From: Botryosphaeria dothidea
Taxonomy: Eukaryota > Ascomycota > Dothideomycetes > Botryosphaeriales > Botryosphaeriaceae
DNA length: 64,000 bases
Assembly: GCA_011503125.2 (NCBI GenBank)
Contig: WWBZ02000001.1
Location: forward strand, 3,596,001 to 3,660,000
Direction of reading: 5' to 3'
Positions within the stretch are counted from its first letter, which is position 1. Each line of letters starts with the position of its first letter. The notes beneath the pieces are model-generated. The model worked only from the letters and a program-made list of their open reading frames with translations, ran no database searches and had not been told where the DNA came from. The position numbers and the translations under genes are program-made. Shown here in pieces: positions 55,472 to 64,000 of this stretch.

Positions 55472-58144
55472 CTATACCTCGACATCGTATACTGTTGTCC
55501 ACTCCTCCAGAAGTGCATCAACTGGATCCATACTATCCAACCTCTCTGCTCTTCTCTTTGCTCTTGATTCCAGCGCCTCTCTCTTCAACAAGTCTTCTCC
55601 CGCGTCATACTCGACTTTCGACGAAGCGGCCAGTGACCGGGACGCAAACTCCCGAATTCCCCTTCTAGAGCTAGTCGAGTCTTCCAGAACCCGCTCCGGG
55701 ATACCTCTCGCATATCCTCGAGTTTTACTCGAAAATGTTTCCTCAACTTCGTCAGAAGCCATGGCATCGGTGCTTATCCTCCCTTGCTCACCGTATGTGA
55801 AATGCGGTTCGAAATTGCCTGCACAGGCGCCCAGCTCGATATCCGCCAGATCGTCATCGCTGTACACGGCCTCCGCCGCAGAAGATCCGCGGGGTGATGT
55901 AGGCCTTACGTTGCTGTAGCTGCTGAAGAGGGTGTTGCAACTGCTCTCTCTACGTTCCTCTTCCTCGCCCATTTCCAGAGCCGCCAATCCAATAGCAAGT
56001 TCTGTGTCGCTGTCGTCGGCTACACACTTCTCAAAACAATAAGCATCTTCAAGGATCTCCTGCTCAGGTGAAGAAGGCTCTGCTATGGTCTGAGCTTGTC
56101 TTGGTTCCTGTGCGTTGCTATCTGAAGATTGAGTTGACGAACTATTGCCCACTGCAAGAGCAGCCGAATCGCCACGAACAGAGACCACTTCCTTTTTCGA
56201 TCTCTTTGATGCCGGTCGGACCGTAGCACAGCGGAGAAATCCGGAATCTGGCCGAGGCTTCTTTTTCCGTGCCTTCGGTTCTGGCGAGCGGACGACAACA
56301 ATCTGGACCCCGGGCGGCAATTCATCGACTGGTGGCGCCGGAGGAGGAGGAGGAGGAGGAGGTGGTGGTGGTGGTGGTGGGCCTTGTTGCGCTGGAGGAG
56401 GTATGCTACCTCTTGACGCCGGTTCTTTACCCCTCACAGAGATCGGAGGTGGAGGAGGCGGAGGCGGTGGTGATTTGGGAGCCGGATTTTCCACTGGCCA
56501 CATGTGCATCGTAATATCCCAGTCGGGCTGGACTACATTTTCCCAGACTTGCGGCAGAATAATTTCTCCGTCAGGGCCAATAAGATCGTAGTGTCCATCG
56601 TTGACGTGCTGCTCAAGACTGTCTAAGTGAAGGAATGCACTTTTGATCAGCTCCTCCATACCCTGCTGAAGCATTAGCAAGTAATTTTAGCAAGCAAAAT
56701 GTGGCTATAACATACCCTCCATGTGGAACAAATTTCCCAAGGAAATTTAAACCTCCGGCCGACGGCATCTTTAAACTTGACAGGCGGCTTTTTCTCACAC
56801 GCCGCTATACCGGCAGCCTCTTTGGCCTTCTCCTCTTCTTCCATGGCTCTAGCCGCATCGTCTGCGTCCTTTCTCTCCGCTCTCTCTGTGGCTTCCTTCA
56901 ACTCGGCAACTGCCACTGTCTCGGCAAACGCTCTCTTGTATGCCTTCTCCTCCTCCGCTCTGGCCTCTTCTATGGCCTTGGCTTCAACCTTTTCGTTTTT
57001 CGTCTTCTCAGCCAGAAGCAGCTTCGCGAGATACTGTCAGCTTCGTAATTCGGAAGATACACAATCTTCAAGATCTTACCTGCGCGGCACTTTCGTATGA
57101 CCGAGAAGACCTCGTGCTCGCCGCCTTCATCGCCGTATCCTTGACATGGCCTGCACATCTCCTCTGCAGTACTTCTTCTCGAGCCTTGCTGTACAGCGCT
57201 GTCCGCGAGGAATCCGCTGGACGATTAGTGTCGGCTTTTTGGCGTCCCAGCATGACTTTTTCCAGTGCTTCAGTAACTTCCACATGAGAGCGCTTGGTAA
57301 GGTAGGAGGAATCTAGAGGGACTATGGCGGCGTGATCCCAGTGCTGTTGCACCCAGCGGATATCATGGATTAGTTCTTGGATGATCTCGAGACAATGGTC
57401 TAGGTCCTTTGGCGTAATTGTATGCGAATCTGCAGTTGACTGGCTCTGTGGAACTGCCCCAGATGTTGTATTAGTTCCTTCCATCTGATCATTCCGACTG
57501 CCTTGAGATTGAGGAGGTGAGACCATGGGAAGCTTCGCCATCATGACCGATCGCGGACTGAAGGATTCATTTGTTTGCTGTGCAAATCCATCAGTTGAAG
57601 GGGTGAATGGCTGGGTATTCATCAAAATCGCCTCATTCCGTCGCTAGAGAAAGTTGAGCTTCATCTTAGCCTCGTCTTTGGCTCTCATCAACTCCCTCAA
57701 CTCATCCCTCTTCTTCTCGTCACTGGCAATGTGATACGCATGCTGAAGAACCGCGACCAATAGCATGAGCGTGCTTTTCAGCCTGTCCAGATTCGCGCTC
57801 AACATGTCCATTTTCGGCTGCCGGAAAGGCAGCAGCAGCTTGTTCTTTCTCGCTTTCTCGATCGACTGCTGTATCTCTCCAAAGACGCTTTCGCAAGCCT
57901 CGAGCGTCTCGTGGGCGGTAGCGAGAGCCTTGTCCTTTTTGAGAGCTTTCGTGGCGGGGTGATTGAAAACGCCTTCGAGCTCACCCACGACGTTACATGT
58001 AAGCCGTACATCGCGCGCAACGTCTTTCAACCGTTTGTCTGAATTTTGATAGGCTTCCGCGTAGTCGTAAATGTTTCGCGCCAGCTTGAAGCCAAGATCG
58101 GCAACCTGTATTGAAGAGGCAATCACACCAAGGGTTTCCGCCAT
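55472..58144 (-). CDS. Fungal helical-N plus ubiquitin-like (ULD_2-type) protein, copy A, with in-frame TAG
   Basis: Exons 58144-57080, 57033-56716 and 56662-55472 keep one frame over 857 sense-length codons, interrupted by a single TAG at 57646-57644 (codon 167). Residues 1-166 are a helical N-terminal domain (MAETLGVIASSIQVADLGFK) like those on fungal STAND and other recognition proteins. The middle has a Glu/Lys-rich coiled coil (EEEEKAKEAAGIAACEKK). The ubiquitin-like part spans the last intron: FKDAVGRRFKFPWEICSTWR, then GMEELIKSAFLHLDSLEQHV and YDLIGPDGEIILPQVWENVV. Two polyproline runs and an acidic, Ser-rich tail follow. Function is unknown. The TAG may be a nonsense mutation, a readthrough site or a sequencing error, so intactness is uncertain. 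Confidence 0.8.
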
Positions 58145-58958
58145 TGTAGACTCCGTTACCGTGGCATCGGCCGCTTAAAGAACAAAAGACGGGAATAGGG
58201 AACTGCAAATGGACTGATAGATGTTTTTGTGTTCGATTACCTCGAGAAGTCCAGACGAGGGTGGTACGGTAAGCATGGGTAGTGAGGAATGAGGGCCGTG
58301 GTTAAAAGCGACAGCTCAGCTCAGCTCAGCTCAGCCATAAGGATCGTAGCACGCATATGCGGCCTTTCGCAACTAACCCTTTTGGTACAGCCCCGAGCAC
58401 GCTGCAAATAAGCACTTCATCAAGCCTTACAGAGGGGTGCTGCAGTCGACGGCTGGTGCCAAATGCGCGACGGTCCCATAGAACGCCAGAGAAAGCTGCT
58501 ATTATGGGAGTCGAAGCACTTGTCCGGACATAAATGTTTAGGAACAGAGATGACATTCGCGTCCGGATGAATGCTTCGACCCCCCATGAACTTATGTCAA
58601 TTGAAAGCCGTCACCGCTAACCGTCGGCTGCATTACCCCTCTACACAGCTATCCCAGAGTTCTTCAGAGCTTAAGCAGAGGCCGAGAGTGTATGCGGATA
58701 GAGAATTACAATTCAGACCTCAGAGGCGGGGAAATCTCCTCATGTCCCTTCATGCCTGTGAACGTATAGAGTAAATAATTATCATGCATGTGGTAAACAA
58801 AAATAAGGATCAAGAAAAAGGTAGTTAAGGTCAAAAGAAAACTCGAGAAATGCGCTGGGACCATGTCGCTTTTAATACTGAGTGTAAGCTGAAATCGGAA
58901 ACTAATAGACATAAGGACGCCGATTTTACCAAGGAACACCATATGGGAAATGCTATTT
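58145..58958. other. Spacer between the two ULD paralogues
   Basis: Promoter of copy A and 3' region of copy B. Contains the CAGCT repeat noted separately. No gene is supported. Confidence 0.5.
58312..58334 (+). repeat. CAGCT pentanucleotide repeat
   Basis: About four and a half perfect copies of CAGCT, upstream of copy A. Confidence 0.85.
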
Positions 58959-61099
58959 TTAGTTGAACACATTCGTCCATCTTCGGAGAGCCTCTTCTGC
59001 TGAACTTGGGATATCACACGAACCAAGTGAACCCAGAAGAGACTCATCACATCGAATAATGCAGCTCTCGTTGTCGGATTCTGAAGCTGTAAAGCCTTGT
59101 GACAATACTCTCACACTCTCTGGTTCCTCATCTGGATCGATTAGAACAGGCGGTGGGGGTGGGGGAGGCGGCGGTGGTGGCACCGGCGACAAGCTGCGCC
59201 GATTGCCGCATCTCGACTTCCCTCGTGTCCGCGGACGTGGAGAGACATCAATCAGAAGAGCCCTCGTTGGGCTCAATCCTCTTTGCGCCATATCTGTAGC
59301 AGGGCGGCGTGCTAGACTGGCGGTCCGGTAAAGTCCGGCACCTGGCGCAGACATTGCTTTCCTGGACATAGACTGCCGACGGCCCAGTCCCTCTTGAGGG
59401 ATGACTTGGACACCTGCTGGCCCCTCGCAAACATCAATTATGACCGACGAATGGCTTCCTCTTCGCTTCAGAGAACGGCCTCGGCTGAGGCTAAAGTTGA
59501 GCCAAGGATCGTCCGAGAGGACGATGGGCGGTGCATGAGAGATACGTGCATGTTCATTCATCCCATGCATCCGCATTTTGATGGTCCAACCGGGTCTGAC
59601 CATAGTCGTCCATAGCATAGGAAGAATAGTTGCACCGTCAGGCCCAACAAGGTCGTAGTTCCCTGTGTAGACGCGTTGGCATACTGAGGCATCAGATGCG
59701 AACGCCTGTTTGATAAGATCTTCCATGCCCTTTCAACCGTCAGCAACATAAGCTTCAACCTGCAGGTTTCGTTCTCAATAGCCTACCTTCCAGGTGCAGC
59801 AAAATTTCCACGGAAAACTGAATGTCCGATCGAGGATGTCTATAAACTCGATAGGTTGATCGCATTTCATTCTAAGATGAAGGAAACGGGAGGGCTGCCG
59901 GAGACGTGATCGAAGCCACAAAAATGACATGGTTGCCCACTTGCTGGCCGCCTTGCGGTCTTCTCCAACCTTTCCTCCCATTCTGGACCTCCATCTCTTC
60001 AACCTTCTCTGGTATGGCGGAGGGGAGCTTCCCAAGCCGGTACTCGCATCAAGAGAGCCTGAGTTTGACTCTCGCCCAGATAATTCTTGTCGCACGTCAG
60101 GTGGTCCGCTGCCTGCCATGATCCGTTCAAGGACAGCTTGGGTGCAGGAATAAGCGTCCATGAGGTCCCGAGCTTCTTTTGGAGACAAGACATCCCCATC
60201 GCTATCGCAGTTCCGTGCCTCTTCTATCTGGTGGAGCACACTTTGAACGTGCTGCACGCAAGATTCAAGGTTGACTGAAGGAATCCGTTGTTCCCTCCTA
60301 ACTGTATCGTCCAATATCGGTTCCCCAGCATTAAATCCTACTGCGGGTGAGCTATTCGAGGAGAATGCGGAGGCCCGGGCTTCGGGGTGATCAGGAGAAG
60401 GCGGGCTGTCGTCAATATATGTGAACTCAGTGCTCCCGTTGGGATCAATAACAGGAGAAGATTTTGCGGATGGCTTTCTGGGAGTCGAAGTCAGCTTATG
60501 GAAAGTATAGTCAACTGAATTTGGGACAATAGCTAGACTCACGAGGTTGAAGATCCGCCTGTAAGAATAGCTTCTGTACGGACAGCCTCCAATCGTCTTG
60601 ACGACGCTTCAAGGGCCGACATGAGCTCCTCCATCTTTCGTATACTAACGTCTTTCCCTGAAGACGAATTATCCTTGGCGTTGATAAGGGAAGCAACTTG
60701 AATAGTTAGCAGTAGCAGCTGCATCCCTCCGTTCTTTAAGTCCAGCTCGGCGTTGAGTATTTCAAACTTGTGCATCCCAAATGGCCAAGCGGACCTTTCA
60801 GGCTGTCCTTCCTCCAGCACTGCATGGATGTTTTCGAGAATACCGTGGTAACCGTCAATCAGATTCTTTGCCGTGTTTTCAGCATCCGTGTTTCGCACAT
60901 CTATCGTTTCAGGGTTGTCGAATACCAGGACGGCATCTTGAAATACTCCCGAGGTCAGTTCAACGTCTTTCGCGAGGTCCTCGATGCGGCCATCAACGTT
61001 TGAGATGGCGTCCGCGTAACTGCACAGCTCTTTGGAAATACGGAGGCCAAATTGAGAAACTTGGCCGCACGATGCTGCAATGTCGGATTCCTCTGTCAT
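58959..61099 (-). CDS. Fungal helical-N plus ubiquitin-like (ULD_2-type) protein, copy B
   Basis: Exons 61099-60543, 60477-59787 and 59729-58959 join in frame to 672 residues. The start at 61099 aligns with copy A (MTEESDIAASCGQVSQFGLR); an ATG six codons upstream is less likely. Residues 1-185 form the helical N-terminus. The ubiquitin-like part straddles the second intron at the same point as in copy A: IEFIDILDRTFSFPWKFC then, after the intron, GMEDLIKQAFASDASV and GNYDLVGPDGATILPMLW. Near the end is a run of nine or ten prolines, then an acidic Ser-rich tail. The middle is Ser/Pro-rich with basic patches. No stop interrupts it. No known function; the architecture suggests a recognition or scaffold role, by inference only. 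Confidence 0.87.
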
Positions 61100-61711
61100 C
61101 GCAGAGGCATAATGCAAACGGAGAGACGTATTTGTGAGACAAGTTGGGCTGAGTACCTTTTCCTTCGGAGGGGCAGAGCGCGAAGAGCAGTTCTTCCGGG
61201 CCTACATATGAGTTGAAATTTTCGCATCTGAACCCTCGCGTTCCACAAGTGGGTAACGCGAGCGCTTAGTCGTCTGCAGCATGCTGCGTAGGTCTGAAAA
61301 AGAAACACGGAAGATCTTGGCACCAGGTCTCACACTCGTGGCCCTAATGGAAGACAGGAGGTAGAGAACACCAAATGCGGGTGGAACATGAAACCAGTGA
61401 GCCCTGGCTAGAGTTGTGAAAGATCACGAAGAGGAGAAACGCGTCACGACTTGGAGCCAGCAGGGAGGAGCTCGCGAAAAGCGCGCACGGACCAATTCAC
61501 GGGGATAAGCTATCAGATCGCCGAAACCTCGGGCGAGCAAGCTCCAATTAACGCGCTAGCGCGAAAACGCGTCTCTCGTCAACATCATCGACTCTCTGCG
61601 CGTCTTACACCCTAAACACTCCCCACCTCGACAACACGCCAACTCCACAACCAAGCGCGACCATTCCTTCTACCACGACCTATACAGTCTATACGCCTTG
61701 CCCCAATCACT
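61100..61711. other. Divergent promoter region
   Basis: Between copy B (minus) and the unknown gene at 61712 (plus). C-rich just before 61712. No gene is supported. Confidence 0.5.
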
Positions 61712-62608
61712 ATGCTCGCCTGGATTCCCTCTGCTCCGCAGTCACCGCACGCTTATATGCCGTCGCACTCTTCGCCTCTCGTGCCCCGACACACCAATGC
61801 CGCGCGCCGGCAGCCCCTCGCTCCCAGCACTAGTCACAACACCTTCCCGTTCAACATGGACCCGCCTTCGAAACTTTCTGCTGGCGCACCGCCGCAGCGC
61901 GCCTTCAAGCCGAACCCGCTTGTCCAGAGGAGCGTTGGCGATGCGGGCAGGGAGAGACGACGCGACATGTTCCTCAAGAAGGTCGCGAATGAACGGGACG
62001 AGAGGAGATGGGCTGGGAGGGCTCAGCAGGTGGAGCAGGTAAACCATCCGCCCCTTTTTTTGAATTCCGTCGCGCAAGACGTGTCTGAGGACTTCGAGGC
62101 TGACTTGGAGGAAAACATGTAGATCATGCTGCTGGACTACAAGAAGAAGGAGAGGAGCCGGCAAGAAGAGCTTGAGCGTTCGGCACCCGTGATTGTGGAG
62201 CCGTCTGATGACGAGGAAGAGCGCGATGAGGATGCTGAGAATCAGGATCCGATGCTCGGCAGCAGCCAGGTGACGAGTGGAGCGGGTGTTCCGACCGTGT
62301 TCAACAACTATGTGCGCTCGTCTCCGCTGCAGACGATGTGGAGCCAGGCCTCCGAGGCCGAGGTGGAAGCTGTTGCACAGCAAGAGGACGAGGAGCTTTA
62401 CGCATTGTTGGCGATGATGGAAGAGGATGAGCGGCGTGCTAATGCCTCTGGCGAGGACCCAGCCAACCAACACCTTGGCAGCGATGATGACGAGTATGAC
62501 GACATCTTTTCGGATTATCTCGCTGCTGAACAAACGTCACAGCCGGCGCAGCAAGGCCATGACGAGTACATGGTCATTGACGATGTCATGGACATGGAAT
62601 TCGATTGA
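61712..62608 (+). CDS. Acidic uncharacterised protein
   Basis: Two exons, 61712-62038 and 62123-62608, give 270 residues. The N-terminus is Pro/Ser-rich (WIPSAPQSPHAYMPSHSSPL). A basic patch follows (RSVGDAGRERRRDMFLKKVA), then a charged helix (LLDYKKKERSRQEELERSAP). The C-terminal half is strongly acidic (SDDEEERDEDAEN and DDDEYDDIFSDYL), ending EYMVIDDVMDMEFD. The 84-base intron (GTAAAC..TGTAG) has no stop until its own terminal TAG, so retention would give a truncated form of 136 residues. I do not recognise the family. Convergent with PEX19. Confidence 0.72.
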
Positions 62609-62802
62609 GAAGGCCAGTTTGCGTATGTGGTACACACTGGGTGTCAATAACTTTGCATGATTCGGCGCATCGATAGCGGGCTTGTATATTCTTTGTAGCA
62701 TTTGCTCGGTCATCGGCTCGGAGTCAGGCGTTTGGCATCAACAAGGCTCGCACACTTCACGCAGTCATGGGTACAGAAGCATAGATCGAACACGCGTAAT
62801 TA

Positions 62803-63917
62803 TTATTGTGTTGCGCATCCCTGATCTAGCTCTCCTAGAGCTTCTTGTGCTGCGGTCATATCGCCAACCAAATCCTGTGGCGGTGATCCCGCTGCTTGCA
62901 TCTGCATCCGCGTCAGCTAATTGTCTCGCCATTAAGATGTTAGGTCTCCCTACCTTTTGCATTCTCTCCACAATGAACTCCCGGTCCGCCGAGCTTTCAT
63001 CCGAGTACCCAGGCCTCTCGAATCTTTCCACGATATCCTTGACGCACCGCTGCTGCTCCTCGTATCTATCCAAATCCGCCTTCTCCGTCTTCTCCCTGTT
63101 CTTGGCCAGCCAGCCCGGAAACTTGTCGTACAGCTCCTTCATCGGCTCGTACAGAATCTCCTTGTTCGTCAGCTGCTCCATCATACCCATCAGCATCTTG
63201 CTGAAATCCTCGTCCGACCCCAACTCGCCACCCTCGCCGCCGCCAAACCCGCCCTTCTCCATCTCGGCCAGCATCTGCGCCAGGATGTCGTCCGGATCGT
63301 TGCTGGAAGCCGCGGCCGCGCTGGCCTGCTCACCCGACGCCTGCATCCGCTCCATCGTCTTCCTGATCTGCTCCTGGAAGTTGTCGCCCTCGGCACCACC
63401 GCTCGGCGACTTTTTCGCGCTTTCCCGTTGTGGTTGTGCCGCAGGTTTGGGAGCGCTACTACTGCTGCTGCCGCCCTCGCCTGCTCCTGCGGCGCCGAGC
63501 TCTTTCACGAGATTCTCGAGCTGCTGCGCCATTTCGGGGGAGTCGCCCAGCCCGCCGAGTAGCTCGGCCATGCCTGCTTGCAGCTGTTTTGCGAATTCGT
63601 CCTCGTCGATTTCGTCGCCGGCGGCGGCTGGTGGTGGGGGTTTCGATGGGCCGGAGGGCTGCGGGGCGGGTTGCGCGTGGGGTGCGGGAGGTTTCGCGGC
63701 GGAGTCGTCGATTTTGGTGGCAGAGAACTCGTCCAGGACGTCTGCATCAAAGGATGAGCTTTGGGCGCAGTGGATAACCAAGAGAGTGAATCGTAGGCTC
63801 ACCGTCGAGGTCGTCCAAGTCATCTTCGTCCGGGTCGGGAATGTCTTCGACGCGTTGCGCGGGAGGCGGCTGCGCGGCGGGGGCGTCTTGCTTCGCGGCT
63901 GGGTTTTGGTCCGCCAT
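62803..63917 (-). CDS. PEX19: PEX19, peroxisomal membrane-protein chaperone
   Basis: Exons 63917-63803, 63741-62954 and 62901-62803 join in frame to 333 residues. PEX19 binds newly made peroxisomal membrane proteins in the cytosol and delivers them to PEX3. The N-terminus is acidic and Pro-rich (VEDIPDPDEDDLDDLD), the PEX3-docking part. The family core is clear: DEDFSKMLMGMMEQLTNKEI, LYEPMKELYDKFPGWL, then NREKTEKADLDRYEEQQ. The C-terminus CATQ is a CaaX box for farnesylation, carried with 28 other residues on a 33-codon last exon. Retaining the 52-base intron would shift frame and remove the CaaX box. The start ATG follows a promoter that runs to the window edge. Confidence 0.94.
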
Positions 63918-64000
63918 GGTGAATGCAATGCGCGGGCGGCGGTGTTGGTTTGTGCCCGGACGAGGATTGGGTTGATGTGGATTGTAAAGTGCGGCAGGCG

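Noticed and set aside
1..64000. CRISPR arrays, rRNA genes, bacterial operons or terminators
   Set aside because: None seen. Split genes and fungal families show this is eukaryotic nuclear DNA.

Overview
The window is nuclear DNA of a filamentous ascomycete (Pezizomycotina). Protein-coding genes have one to eight exons, and most introns are about 45-100 bases with GT..AG ends and CTAAC/CTGAC-like branch sites. The gene families are fungal: HET-domain proteins, a MHYT sensor, GPI-anchored Cys-rich proteins and a fungal ubiquitin-like domain with a helical N-terminus. I cannot place it below subphylum from sequence alone. All exon joins were worked out by hand from splice signals and reading-frame continuity.

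Layout. 0-8 kb: the 3' end of a charged repeat protein, then, convergent to it, a giant secreted Ser/Pro/Leu repeat protein (about 1,859 aa, three exons). 9-11 kb: peroxisomal acyl-CoA oxidase ending in AKL. 12-18 kb: a HET-domain pseudogene with six in-frame stops, an intact HET-domain gene, and a small unknown gene. 19-23 kb: a GPI-anchored Cys-rich protein and a mitochondrial carrier. 23-27 kb: a 4-kb gene-poor stretch ending in the TATA box and leader of a tiny Cys-rich protein. 28-32 kb: an ACOT9-like thioesterase and a divergent unknown gene. 32-37 kb: a long leader region and a MHYT sensor protein. 38-48 kb: CIA1, an FMN-dependent 2-hydroxyacid oxidase, a PP2C phosphatase and choline-phosphate cytidylyltransferase. 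49-55 kb: accessory-looking DNA with a decayed gene, a PaiB-like FMN protein, a bicupin without an ATG, and a small secreted protein. 55-61 kb: two tandem paralogues combining a helical N-terminus, a ubiquitin-like domain and polyproline. 61-64 kb: an acidic unknown protein and PEX19.

How the genes relate. Conserved housekeeping genes (ACOX, CIA1, PP2C, PCT1, PEX19, carrier, thioesterase) alternate with accessory islands (12-17 kb and 50-61 kb) holding recognition-type or decaying genes. A loose lipid and peroxisome theme exists: acyl-CoA oxidase (AKL), a hydroxyacid oxidase whose last exon encodes a terminal SKL in one reading frame, PEX19, acyl-CoA thioesterase and the CDP-choline enzyme. 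I see no co-regulated cluster. The most notable signals are the HET pseudogene whose frame survives six stops, the tandem ubiquitin-like pair (one copy with a single in-frame TAG), two out-of-frame acceptor junctions in the FMN oxidase, two GC-AG introns, and the bicupin lacking a start codon.
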